Of a DNA stretch of 36,314 nt, positions 25,430 to 33,690 are shown in pieces. The stretch is taken from contig CABWZL010000009.1 in NCBI GenBank assembly GCA_902509805.1, forward strand, positions 1 to 36,314, given 5' to 3'. This stretch comes from an uncultured Bacteroidota bacterium (GTDB lineage Bacteria; Bacteroidota; Bacteroidia; Flavobacteriales; Flavobacteriaceae). The position numbers and the translations under genes are program-made. Below the pieces are notes generated by a model. That model was given only the letters and a program-made list of their open reading frames with translations, ran no database searches and was not told the DNA's origin. Position 1 is the stretch's first letter; each line of letters begins with the position of its first letter.

Positions 25430-26206
25430 TTATTTTTTTCTAAACAAACTTTTAATACCGGAAAATATTCCTTTTGATTTAGGTTTCTCCTCTACAGCAG
25501 CTTCCTTAACAGGTTTCTCCTCTACAGTAGCTTCCTTAACAGGTTTCTCCTCTACAGCAGCTTCCTTAACAGGTTTCTCCTCTATAATATTTTTCTCAGC
25601 TTCTACAGTTGATTCTATATCGTCAGTTACAGTATCCGGCTTGGGTTGATTAGCTTGGTATTCTTTTAACATTTTTTCTTCCATCTCTTTACCTTTCTTA
25701 AAAACAAAAGTTTTCTCCAGATTTCGATTAAATAAATCAGAATCAAACTCTCCCCCCTCTTTCTTTAGATTATGCCATTCTCCATTCTCATAAACTTCAA
25801 TATCAAGATTATTTATACTTAGAGGACTAAAAGTAGCATACCACTCAGATGGGTCAGCTCCTTTTGATTTACCTAATTCAGCCATTTTATCCCACAAAAG
25901 AGGATTAACTTTTGACTTATGCTTGTATTTTGCAAATGTTACAAAGAGTGAGTTTAAATTAGTAACAAATCTTGCACATCCAATATACTTCTCAAATTCC
26001 TCAGGAGTATTAAGGTCAAACTCTTTTTTTCCATCATTAAATCTCTTAAATGCTGAATATTCCCATTTAGAATTAGTTGTAAACCAAAGACCTGGTTTTT
26101 TGACTTTCAGCATCTTCTCAGTTTGAGATGTAAGTATCTTTCCTACTTTAAAAATTTCAATTAAATGAGAAAGAGATGTGTAATGATAAATTAAAGTTTT
26201 TTCCAT
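25430..26206 (-). CDS. Unrecognised protein with ART/DUF2971-like N-terminus and Lys/Glu repeat tail
   Basis: I do not recognise this 258-residue protein. The N-terminal ~145 residues open with LIYHYTSLSHLIEIFKVGKI, a pattern (H-Y-T-S, then L-x2-I and G-x-I) reminiscent of DUF2971-like and DarT/ADP-ribosyltransferase-fold proteins, followed by GLWFTTNS and DPSEWYATFS. Residues 150-210 are charged. Residues 211-240 are three copies of the decapeptide KPVKEAAVEE, and a basic tail ends IKSLFRKK. It has no signal peptide or membrane segment. A -7 box TATCTTTG stands four bases before the ATG. ADP-ribosyltransferase activity is only a structural guess. Confidence 0.6.
   Translation of the reverse strand: MEKTLIYHYTSLSHLIEIFKVGKILTSQTEKMLKVKKPGLWFTTNSKWEYSAFKRFNDGKKEFDLNTPEEFEKYIGCARFVTNLNSLFVTFAKYKHKSKVNPLLWDKMAELGKSKGADPSEWYATFSPLSINNLDIEVYENGEWHNLKKEGGEFDSDLFNRNLEKTFVFKKGKEMEEKMLKEYQANQPKPDTVTDDIESTVEAEKNIIEEKPVKEAAVEEKPVKEATVEEKPVKEAAVEEKPKSKGIFSGIKSLFRKK
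25481..25584. repeat. 30-bp in-frame tandem repeat, about 3.5 copies
   Basis: The unit begins AGGTTTCTCCTCTACAGCAG and runs 30 bases: copies at 25481, 25511 and 25541 plus a 14-base partial at 25571. They differ at one base (GCAG versus GTAG). They encode KPVKEAAVEE repeats in the minus-strand gene. Their near identity suggests recent slippage or unequal crossing over. Confidence 0.95.
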
Positions 26207-26210
26207 TTTT

Positions 26211-26218
26211 CAAAGATA
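26211..26218 (-). promoter_or_regulatory. -7 box of the ART-like gene
   Basis: The minus strand reads TATCTTTG, a full TAnnTTTG match, exactly four bases before the ATG at 26206. Confidence 0.55.
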
Positions 26219-26241
26219 TGAATTGATTTACTCTTTTTACT

Positions 26242-26249
26242 TATTTTTG
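26242..26249 (+). promoter_or_regulatory. -7 box of crtB
   Basis: TATTTTTG is a full TAnnTTTG match exactly four bases before the crtB ATG. A TTG at 26223-26225 leaves a 16-base spacer, shorter than the 19 seen elsewhere. The divergent gene has the same geometry only 23 bases away. Confidence 0.55.
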
Positions 26250-26253
26250 TAGT

Positions 26254-27102
26254 ATGAAATCAATCTTCGATAAAGTTTCAAATGACTGTAGTAAACTTGT
26301 AATAAAGAGATATAGTACATCTTTTTACTTCTCAAGCAGTCTACTTTCCAAAACAATAAGACAAGATATATTTAATATATATGGTTTTGTTAGACTAGCA
26401 GATGAAATAGTAGATACATTTCATGAATATCCTAAAAAAGAATTATTAGATGATTTTGAAAAAGAGTTGTGGAGAAGTGTTGATAATAAAATCAGTTTAA
26501 ATCCTATCCTTAATTCATTTCAATATACTGTCAATAAATATTCAATTCCAAAGGGTTTGATAAACTCATTTCTAGATAGTATGAAAATGGATTTAGAAAA
26601 AACAGAATATAAAAGTGTAGAAGAATACAAAAAATACATATACGGATCAGCAGATGTTGTTGGTTTAATGTGTTTAAAGATATTTGTCAAAGGTTCTGAA
26701 GAATCTTTCACTGAACTAAGTCCATTCGCCATATCATTAGGTTCTGCATTTCAAAAGGTTAATTTTTTAAGAGATTTAAAAGATGATTCAAATGTTTTAA
26801 ACAGGGTCTATTTTCCAAATGTTGATATGAATAACTTTAATGATAAAGCAAAAAAAGAAATTATTTTAGAAATTGAGAAAGACTTTGCAAATGCAGTCAA
26901 AGGTATAGCTAAGCTTCCAAAAAATTCAAAATTTGCAGTTTATATAGCTTACAGGTATTATAATAAATTGTTGAAAAAATTAAAACGTACATCCTCTGAA
27001 AATATTGTTAAAAAAAGGATTAGAATTCATAATCATCAAAAGTTTCTTGTAATTGCAAGATCTTATGTTAAGTATCAATTAAATTTAATTCAATGGATAT
27101 AA
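26254..27102 (+). CDS. crtB: Phytoene/squalene synthase family protein (carotenoid)
   Basis: This 282-residue all-helical prenyl synthase condenses two GGPP to phytoene, the first carotenoid step. The two Mg-binding Asp motifs are DEIVD (50-54) and DLKDD (174-178, in NFLRDLKDD), with RYSTSFYFSS and LADEIVDTF as family hallmarks. The downstream gene is a beta-carotene hydroxylase overlapping by ten bases, which favours phytoene rather than squalene synthesis. The desaturase crtI and cyclase crtY are not in the window. Confidence 0.9.
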   Translation: MKSIFDKVSNDCSKLVIKRYSTSFYFSSSLLSKTIRQDIFNIYGFVRLADEIVDTFHEYPKKELLDDFEKELWRSVDNKISLNPILNSFQYTVNKYSIPKGLINSFLDSMKMDLEKTEYKSVEEYKKYIYGSADVVGLMCLKIFVKGSEESFTELSPFAISLGSAFQKVNFLRDLKDDSNVLNRVYFPNVDMNNFNDKAKKEIILEIEKDFANAVKGIAKLPKNSKFAVYIAYRYYNKLLKKLKRTSSENIVKKRIRIHNHQKFLVIARSYVKYQLNLIQWI

Positions 27103-27536
27103 TTATTTGGGTTTTTACAGTATTAGTTACGTTTATAGTTACTGAATTCACAGCATGGTTTAACCACAAGTACTTAATGCATGGTCCTCTCTGGATACTT
27201 CACAAAGATCATCACAAAAAGGATCATAAATCATGGTTTGAAAGAAATGATTTATTCTTTTTTTTCTATGCTTTTTTAAGCATTACTTTTGTTGTACTGT
27301 GGGGGCAAGGTTTTTGGTTAGGACTTCCAATTGCTATTGGTATTGGTATGTATGGATTAGCTTACTTTATAGTTCACGATATATTTATTCATCAAAGATT
27401 TAGAATATTTAGAAATATAGATAATAAATATGCTAGGGGCGTAAGAAGAGCACATAAAATACACCACAAGAACATAGACAAACATGGAGGAGAGTGCTTT
27501 GGAATGTTAATTGTACCAAAGAAATACTTCAAGTAG
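27093..27536 (+). CDS. crtZ: Beta-carotene hydroxylase (CrtZ type)
   Basis: This is a membrane non-haem di-iron hydroxylase that adds 3-hydroxyls to beta-carotene, giving zeaxanthin. The histidine boxes are visible: HKYLMH, HKDHHKKDH, HDIFIHQRF and HKIHHK, between about four hydrophobic helices. The length of 147 residues is usual for bacterial CrtZ. It overlaps crtB by ten bases, indicating an operon. It ends three bases before the convergent surA gene. Confidence 0.95.
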   Translation: MDIIIWVFTVLVTFIVTEFTAWFNHKYLMHGPLWILHKDHHKKDHKSWFERNDLFFFFYAFLSITFVVLWGQGFWLGLPIAIGIGMYGLAYFIVHDIFIHQRFRIFRNIDNKYARGVRRAHKIHHKNIDKHGGECFGMLIVPKKYFK

Positions 27537-27539
27537 TTC

Positions 27540-28886
27540 TTACTCTTTTATCCAATTATAAACAAAATCACAATAACTACTATCTGCATTAACATTTACA
27601 AATGTTTCTTCAATTTTCTCTTCCATCCACTTTTTGATAGTTTTTAGCTGTTTATCAGTAAGTGCTAATTCTTTAATTTTAACGTAATCTTGAGAAAACT
27701 CGGCTTTATGCTCATCGAATCTATTTGTTATTTTCAAAATCTTATACTTGGACACGCTATTATCAGTATTATCTAATAGTGGCATACTCATCTGATTATC
27801 ATTTAAATCTTTTACCTGTGAATATAGTAAAGGATCCATCTTTGTTAGCTCAAATCTGGTATCATTAGTACTTGGATTAATAAGTACACCTCCATTTAAC
27901 CTAGTTTCTCTTTCATCAGAGAATCTAAGAGCAGCATCTGAAAATGTAATTTCATCATTTGCAATTCTTTCTCTTAATTTATCAACTTTCTCTTTAGCAG
28001 ATTTCAATTCATCGTCTGAAATTTTTGGTATCAACAGAATGTGTCGTATATCAATTTCCTGACCCCTAATTTTATCTACTGCAAGAATATGCCAACCAAA
28101 ATCAGTTTTAAAGGGTTGTGATATTTCATCTTCTCTAAGGCTGAAGGCTACATCCCTAAATTCTTTTGCCATCCTGGGTTTCTTTCTATTTAAAGTATAT
28201 TTTCCTCCTTTACTTCTTGATCCAGGATCTTGAGAATATAAAAGTGCTTTAGAGGCAAAACTCATTCCACCTTCTAGAATATCTTCTCTAAAAAGCTTTA
28301 ATTGATCTATAATTCTTTGATTCTCTTCTTCAGAAACTTTTGGTTCAATAACTATTTGAGCAATCTCGAGCTCTGTTCCAAAAATAGGTAAATCAATTTT
28401 TGGAATGTTCTGGAAGAATTGTCTTACTTCTTCTGGAGTTATTTCAACTTTTTCAACAATTGATTCTTGCATCATTTCCGAAAGTCTTTGAGTTTTATTT
28501 ATCTCAAATAATTCATCTCTAAAAGAAATTTCATCTCTTTTCTTGTAGAATTCTAAAACTTTTTCAATTCCTCCCAGTTGTTCAGTAAAATATTCAAGCT
28601 GTCTATCAACATAGTCATAGATTTCATTATCAGAGAGCTCAAGACTATCTTGAATTGCATGATGAGCATAAAGCTTATCCTCCATTAATTTTCCAAGTAA
28701 TTGACATTTTGAAACACCTCTAGTAGTAATACCTTGAGACTCCATGTCAATAAGTACCTTATCTATATCGGAGTCAAGTATTATAAAGTCTCCTACCACA
28801 GAAGATATCCCATCAATCTTAATTTTCTCTTGAGAAAAAGAGAATTGAAAAACTAATAATAAAAACAGACTATTTAAAAATCTCAT
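27540..28886 (-). CDS. surA: SurA-like periplasmic peptidyl-prolyl isomerase/chaperone
   Basis: A 448-residue exported parvulin-type protein. The signal peptide is MRFLNSLFLLLVFQFSFSQ, so I start at ATG 28886 rather than the ATG at 28910, which would put eight extra residues in front. The SurA N-domain is followed by two PpiC domains (about 170-270, then 275-385), recognised by EIAQIVIEP, FSLREDEISQPFKTDFGWHIL and IRHILLIPK. SurA escorts outer-membrane proteins through the periplasm. It overlaps the upstream lipoprotein gene by 17 bases, in the guaB operon. Confidence 0.92.
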   Translation of the reverse strand: MRFLNSLFLLLVFQFSFSQEKIKIDGISSVVGDFIILDSDIDKVLIDMESQGITTRGVSKCQLLGKLMEDKLYAHHAIQDSLELSDNEIYDYVDRQLEYFTEQLGGIEKVLEFYKKRDEISFRDELFEINKTQRLSEMMQESIVEKVEITPEEVRQFFQNIPKIDLPIFGTELEIAQIVIEPKVSEEENQRIIDQLKLFREDILEGGMSFASKALLYSQDPGSRSKGGKYTLNRKKPRMAKEFRDVAFSLREDEISQPFKTDFGWHILAVDKIRGQEIDIRHILLIPKISDDELKSAKEKVDKLRERIANDEITFSDAALRFSDERETRLNGGVLINPSTNDTRFELTKMDPLLYSQVKDLNDNQMSMPLLDNTDNSVSKYKILKITNRFDEHKAEFSQDYVKIKELALTDKQLKTIKKWMEEKIEETFVNVNADSSYCDFVYNWIKE

Positions 28887-29709
28887 ATTTCCTTGATTTA
28901 AGTGCATCATTTAGAATTTCTTTATTTAAACTTTGTAATAATTGTAATTTCCTTTGATTGATAATTGTTGACTTTATTCTATCGTAAAGATAAGATATTG
29001 GAGGAATATTTCCAGATTTAAGTATATCCTTAATAATAAAGATATTTACGTATTGTGAATCTTCAATTATAAACAATTTATTTTTAATTAAATATTCAGA
29101 TTTATTCTGTTGATTTATAAATTGTATTGAAGAAATAACATCTCTTTCTGTGTACCAAATTGAATCTTTCAGTTTTAAATCAGCAAATTGAAAATTTAAT
29201 GAATCCAAAAAGAGTCTATCCTCCTCATTAATTCTTAATATAGATCTTCTAATTCTACTAAGATTAATATTATCATTAGGAACCTTTATATATCGATATT
29301 TAATTAAATTTTCATTTAATTTAAAATTAATGTTATTTAATTTATAAAAGGAATCAACTTGGGAAATTGATACAATAGAATCAATTCTTGTGTTCACAAT
29401 TAAATCCTTATAAGAATTAATATATAAGTCAACTTTGTAATTATCAACTAATTCATCAATTTCATTCTTTTTTGATTGTGAAAGATTGACTAGAGAAAGG
29501 TCATAAAGAACTTTTTCTTTTGCCCAAGATTCAACAAAATTTATGTACTTCCTAATACTATCTTCTTCAGAAATAAATTTTGGTAAATCATTTTCATATA
29601 AAAAATCCTCACCTGCTCTGGCTATAAGATCATTAGATCTATTGTTTGATAGATTTGTACACCCAATAAATAGAAATAAAAATAATAGTATAGTGACTAA
29701 CCTGTTCAA
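28870..29709 (-). CDS. Lipoprotein related to the SurA/PpiC N-terminal domain
   Basis: A 279-residue lipoprotein with lipobox LFIGC (Cys17). The mature part is mostly predicted helical, with an N-terminal stretch (LIARAGEDFLYENDLPKFIS) like the opening of SurA-type chaperones, but I see no clear PpiC catalytic domain. It lies directly between guaB (3-base gap) and surA (overlap), so it probably works with SurA in folding outer-membrane proteins; that is inference from position and the weak N-domain resemblance. Confidence 0.65.
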   Translation of the reverse strand: MNRLVTILLFLFLFIGCTNLSNNRSNDLIARAGEDFLYENDLPKFISEEDSIRKYINFVESWAKEKVLYDLSLVNLSQSKKNEIDELVDNYKVDLYINSYKDLIVNTRIDSIVSISQVDSFYKLNNINFKLNENLIKYRYIKVPNDNINLSRIRRSILRINEEDRLFLDSLNFQFADLKLKDSIWYTERDVISSIQFINQQNKSEYLIKNKLFIIEDSQYVNIFIIKDILKSGNIPPISYLYDRIKSTIINQRKLQLLQSLNKEILNDALKSRKYEIFK

Positions 29710-29712
29710 AGA

Positions 29713-31188
29713 TTATAGTTTTGGTGGGCTGTAGTTAGGAGCTTCTTTTGTTATAGAGACGTTATGGGGATGACTCTCTCTGATTCCAGAGCCTGTGATT
29801 TTAACAAATTTTGATGATTTTTTTAATGTTTCAATATCCTTAGAACCACAGTAACCCATACCAGATCGTAGACCACCTACAAATTGGTGAATACTCTCAT
29901 TTAACTGTCCTTTATATGGGACTCTTCCAACGATGCCCTCAGGAACCAATTTTCTTTTGTCTGATTCATTAGACTGAAAATATCTATCCTTACTTCCTTT
30001 TTGCATAGCTTCAACTGAACCCATACCCCTGTAAGACTTAAACTTTCTCCCATCATAAATAATGGTTTCACCCGGAGATTCTTCAGTTCCAGCTAGAAGT
30101 GAGCCTAGCATCACAGAATCAGCTCCAGCTGCAATAGCTTTTGATATATCCCCTGTGTATCGAACACCTCCGTCAGCTATTAAAGGTATTTTAGATTTTT
30201 TAAGAACTTCAGAAACTTCTAAAATTGCTGATAATTGGGGAAAACCAACTCCAGCAACTATTCTGGTTGTACATATAGATCCAGGACCAATTCCAACTTT
30301 AATTCCATCAGCACCGTTCTCTTTAAGATAATTTGCAGCTTCAGCAGTAGCAATATTTCCAACTACAATATCTATATCTGAAAAGGAGTCTTTAAGATTT
30401 TTTAAAACATCACCTACTCTACTTGAGTGAGCATGTGCAGTATCAACAACTAGAGCATCTACTCCAGCTTTAATAAGTATTTCAGCTCTCTTTTTATAGT
30501 CATTATCTGTACCAATAGCAGCAGAAACCATCAATCTTCCCAATTTATCCTTATTAGATGTTGGCTTTTCAGAATGTTTATTAATATCTCTAAATGTAAT
30601 TAGTCCAATAAGTGTTCCTTTTGAATCTACAACAGGTAGTTTTTCAATCTTATGTGTTTGAAGAATATCTTCAGCTTGAGACATTGAAGTACCAGCTTTT
30701 GCAGTTATTAAATTTTTAGTAGTCATAACTTCAGATAATTTTTTTGAATTATCTTTTTCAAATCTTAAATCTCTGTTTGTAACTATTCCAATTAACTTTC
30801 CTGTATCTGAGACAATTGGAATTCCTCCAATTTTATATTTTTTCATGTTATTTTTTGCATCAATAACTAATGAGTTTGCATCAAGTGTTACCGGATCTAT
30901 AATCATTCCTGATTCTGCTCTTTTAACTAGTTTTACTTCATTTGCCTGTTCATCAATTGACATATTTTTATGAATAACACCAATACCACCTTCACTAGCC
31001 ATAGCAATTGCCATTTTACTTTCAGTTACAGTATCCATTGCAGCTGAAACAATTGGAAGATTTAGAGTGATATTTTTACTGAATCTTGTTTTAAGAGAAA
31101 CATCAGAAGGGAGGATTGTGGAGTAAGAAGGGACTAAGAGTACGTCTTCGTATGTTAAACCTTCTCCAACAAATTTTGAATTTATCAT
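29713..31188 (-). CDS. guaB: Inosine-5'-monophosphate dehydrogenase
   Basis: This enzyme oxidises IMP to XMP with NAD+, the committed step to GMP. The TIM barrel carries the catalytic loop GPGSICTTR with C306, and two CBS domains are inserted at about 97-205 (nucleotide-sensing Bateman module). Length (491 residues) is standard. It heads an operon with a lipoprotein and surA. A TATCTTTG box and inverted repeats lie directly upstream. Confidence 0.97.
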   Translation of the reverse strand: MINSKFVGEGLTYEDVLLVPSYSTILPSDVSLKTRFSKNITLNLPIVSAAMDTVTESKMAIAMASEGGIGVIHKNMSIDEQANEVKLVKRAESGMIIDPVTLDANSLVIDAKNNMKKYKIGGIPIVSDTGKLIGIVTNRDLRFEKDNSKKLSEVMTTKNLITAKAGTSMSQAEDILQTHKIEKLPVVDSKGTLIGLITFRDINKHSEKPTSNKDKLGRLMVSAAIGTDNDYKKRAEILIKAGVDALVVDTAHAHSSRVGDVLKNLKDSFSDIDIVVGNIATAEAANYLKENGADGIKVGIGPGSICTTRIVAGVGFPQLSAILEVSEVLKKSKIPLIADGGVRYTGDISKAIAAGADSVMLGSLLAGTEESPGETIIYDGRKFKSYRGMGSVEAMQKGSKDRYFQSNESDKRKLVPEGIVGRVPYKGQLNESIHQFVGGLRSGMGYCGSKDIETLKKSSKFVKITGSGIRESHPHNVSITKEAPNYSPPKL

Positions 31189-31190
31189 AG

Positions 31191-31225
31191 TGCAATTAAT
31201 TATAAACTAATTGCATGCAAAGATA
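31191..31225 (-). promoter_or_regulatory. guaB promoter region with nested inverted repeats
   Basis: The minus strand has a -7 box TATCTTTG (31218-31225). Next to it is a 10-bp palindrome TTGCATGCAA (31211-31220), and TGCAATTA / TAATTGCA (31191-31198 and 31208-31215) form an 8-bp inverted repeat with a 9-base loop just before the start codon. The layout could be an operator or a leader hairpin; neither is proven. Confidence 0.45.
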
Positions 31226-31241
31226 CAAATTTATATCTAGT

Positions 31242-31832
31242 CTATAATAATAAGATTGAAAGTCCAATAACACAAAAAACGAAGGCTTTAAAATAACTTA
31301 AGCGGTAATCAGCGGTATCAAACTTTAAATAAGAAATTAATTTATTTGATGCTAAAGAAATAGAACAGAATATAACTAGAGCTTGAGAAATAAATATTAA
31401 TCCTAAAATCAAAAACTGAAAACTGACAGGTATAGTTTCAGAAAAAAGAAAATTTGGAAAATAAGCTATAAAAAAAAGTAAAACCTTTGGATTAACTAGA
31501 TTCATATAAAAACCTCTTAAGAACAAATTAGTATTGTTTGGTTTAGAAGTTTGTTTGAATTTAACAGACAACTCATCATATGCAAGATAAAAGAGATATG
31601 CAGTTCCAAAATATTTTAAATAGTTAATCATATACTCATTACTTTCAATAAACACTGAAAGTCCAAATACTAGAATTAGAGTGTGTATTATAAGACCTGA
31701 GCATAGACCAAATGAAATTAAAAAACCTGATTTTTTATTTTCAAGACTTTGATTTAATACAAACAATATGTCTGGCCCTGGCATTAAGGTTAAAGCTAAT
31801 GACGATATAAGAAACAATAATATTTGATCCAT
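31242..31832 (-). CDS. LysE/RhtB family amino-acid exporter
   Basis: A 196-residue inner-membrane protein with about six hydrophobic helices. It opens with the family signature SLALTLMPGPDILFVL, and GFYMNLVNPKVLLFF matches the conserved loop before helix 4. Members export amino acids such as homoserine, threonine or lysine; the substrate cannot be read here. It stands alone, divergent from the DUF3050 gene. Confidence 0.9.
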   Translation of the reverse strand: MDQILLFLISSLALTLMPGPDILFVLNQSLENKKSGFLISFGLCSGLIIHTLILVFGLSVFIESNEYMINYLKYFGTAYLFYLAYDELSVKFKQTSKPNNTNLFLRGFYMNLVNPKVLLFFIAYFPNFLFSETIPVSFQFLILGLIFISQALVIFCSISLASNKLISYLKFDTADYRLSYFKAFVFCVIGLSILLL

Positions 31833-31853
31833 TTTATGAATTTAATTATTATT

Positions 31854-31861
31854 TATATTTG
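31854..31861 (+). promoter_or_regulatory. Predicted -7 box of the DUF3050 gene
   Basis: TATATTTG fully matches TAnnTTTG and lies 17 bases before the start codon. No -33 TTG is seen at the expected spacing. Confidence 0.45.
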
Positions 31862-31878
31862 AGCCCAAATTATTACTA

Positions 31879-32637
31879 ATGAATAATATTACAAAAGATC
31901 TTGAGCCACTTAAAAATAGATTAAGATATCACTCTTTATATAACAATATTAACACAATAGAAGATCTAAAAATATTTTCTAATGCTCACGTTTATGCTGT
32001 GTGGGATTTTATGTCCTTACTAAAGTTTTTACAAGTAAATCTAACCTCGTTATCTATTCCTTGGTTTCCTAGCAGTAATTCAACAACCGCAAAGCTTATA
32101 AATGAAATTGTTGCAGGAGAAGAAACTGATGAAGATCAAAATGGAACTCCAGTATCACATTTTGAAATGTATATTGACTCAATTGAAGAGTTTGGACTAA
32201 ATACAAGTAATATTTTTAAAAATCTAAATTCGCTAAAGGAAATAAAAACAATTGATAGTGATATAGATAAACTGGAAATAAAAGATTATGTGAAGGATTT
32301 CTTAAAGTTTACTTTTTCTGTAATTAAACGAGGAAATATACATGAAGTAGCTTCAGTTTTTACTTTTGGAAGAGAAGATTTAATACCTGATATGTTTATC
32401 CCTTTAATAGAAGGAATAAATTCAGATAATAATGATTTGGATAAATTAATTTATTACTTTAAACGACATATTGAAGTTGATGGTGATACCCATGGTCCAA
32501 TGTCAATGGAAATGCTTTCATATTTATGCAACAATGATCCAATTAAAATATCTGAGTCAGCATCAATAGCAAAGGAAGCTCTTCAAGCTAGAATTGCTTT
32601 ATGGAATGGGATTGAAAATGAAATAAAAACTAAATAA
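31879..32637 (+). CDS. DUF3050 family protein, haem-oxygenase-like helical fold
   Basis: This 252-residue soluble helical protein resembles the DUF3050 family: FSNAHVYAVWDFMSLLK near the N-terminus, NEIVAGEETDED, SHFEMYIDSIEEFG and FKRHIEVDGDTHGP near the C-terminus. Possible metal ligands are H37, E76/E81, H94, H197, D201 and H205, recalling haem-oxygenase-like di-iron oxidases, but I cannot confirm them. No reaction is assigned. It is followed after six bases by an M28 peptidase lipoprotein, so the two may be co-transcribed. Confidence 0.72.
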   Translation: MNNITKDLEPLKNRLRYHSLYNNINTIEDLKIFSNAHVYAVWDFMSLLKFLQVNLTSLSIPWFPSSNSTTAKLINEIVAGEETDEDQNGTPVSHFEMYIDSIEEFGLNTSNIFKNLNSLKEIKTIDSDIDKLEIKDYVKDFLKFTFSVIKRGNIHEVASVFTFGREDLIPDMFIPLIEGINSDNNDLDKLIYYFKRHIEVDGDTHGPMSMEMLSYLCNNDPIKISESASIAKEALQARIALWNGIENEIKTK

Positions 32638-32643
32638 ATAATT

Positions 32644-33690
32644 ATGAAAAATTTTAATTTAATAATCTTAATATTTTCATTATCTATTGGTTGTTCTCAG
32701 GAGAATTTATCTGATAAATATGCAGAATCAATAACTTCTCAAGAATTAACTGATCTAATTTATGAATTCGCATCTGATGAATTTGAAGGGAGAAATACAG
32801 GTGAACCAGGTCAAAAACTGGCAGTTAACTTTATAAAAAACTTTTATAAATCTAATGATATTAGTAAAGCTGATAATACAGAAGATTACTTTCAAAAATT
32901 TTTAGTTGACTTTTCTGGAAGGCAGGTAGCTAGTCCTTCAGACATTGACTCATTAGAAAATTTAATTACTGCTGAAAGTACAGATTGGGTTAAAACAGAA
33001 AATGTTGCTGCAATTATTGAAGGCTCAGTATACCCTGATGAGTATATTGTTCTTACAGCTCATTTAGATCATGTAGGAATAGAAGATGGTGAAATTTATA
33101 ATGGTGCAGATGATGATGGATCTGGATCAATGGCTTTATTAGAAATAGCTCAAGCATTCAAACTAGCTGAATTAGACGGTAATAGACCTAAAAGATCTAT
33201 TGTTATTCTTCATGTAGCTGCAGAAGAAAAAGGGCTTCTAGGTTCAAAATATTATGTTGAAAACCCACTCTACTCTCTTGATAAAACAATTACAAATTTA
33301 AATGTTGATATGATTGGAAGGACAGATCCAACCAGAGAGTCAAATAATGATAATTATATTTATTTAATTGGAACAGATAGATTAAGCTCTATGCTTCATG
33401 AGACTTCTGAAAAAGTTAATAAGAGAACCATTAATCTTGAACTAGACTACAGGTTTAACGCATGGGATGATCCAAATAGATTCTATGAAAGAAGTGATCA
33501 CTGGCATTTTGCGAAAAATAACATACCAGTAATATTTTATTTTAGCGGAACACATGAAGACTACCATATGCCGACTGATACTCCTGATAAAATTCGTTAC
33601 AATCTATTAACTAAGAGAGCAAGATTGATTTTCCATACAGCATGGGAAATTGCTAATATGGATGAAAAGATTGAAGTAGATAAAGATTAA
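32644..33690 (+). CDS. M28 family zinc aminopeptidase, lipoprotein
   Basis: A 348-residue exported lipoprotein (lipobox SIGC, Cys17) with an M28 catalytic domain. Zinc-site residues are seen as AHLDHVG (H140), GADDDGSGS (156-158), AAEEKGLLGS (E194/E195), NVDMIGR (D222) and the C-terminal EDYHMPTDTPDK His. It probably trims N-terminal residues from peptides in the periplasm or at the outer membrane. The last bases (GATTAA) overlap the start proposed for the next small lipoprotein. Confidence 0.9.
   Translation: MKNFNLIILIFSLSIGCSQENLSDKYAESITSQELTDLIYEFASDEFEGRNTGEPGQKLAVNFIKNFYKSNDISKADNTEDYFQKFLVDFSGRQVASPSDIDSLENLITAESTDWVKTENVAAIIEGSVYPDEYIVLTAHLDHVGIEDGEIYNGADDDGSGSMALLEIAQAFKLAELDGNRPKRSIVILHVAAEEKGLLGSKYYVENPLYSLDKTITNLNVDMIGRTDPTRESNNDNYIYLIGTDRLSSMLHETSEKVNKRTINLELDYRFNAWDDPNRFYERSDHWHFAKNNIPVIFYFSGTHEDYHMPTDTPDKIRYNLLTKRARLIFHTAWEIANMDEKIEVDKD

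Noticed and set aside
25481..25584. Regular 30-bp repeats, considered as a CRISPR array
   Set aside because: The units are directly tandem with no spacers and keep an open frame, so they are a coding tandem repeat.
31832..31854. TAAATTCA four bases before the LysE start as another leaderless promoter
   Set aside because: It differs from TAnnTTTG at two conserved positions, so it is too weak to count.
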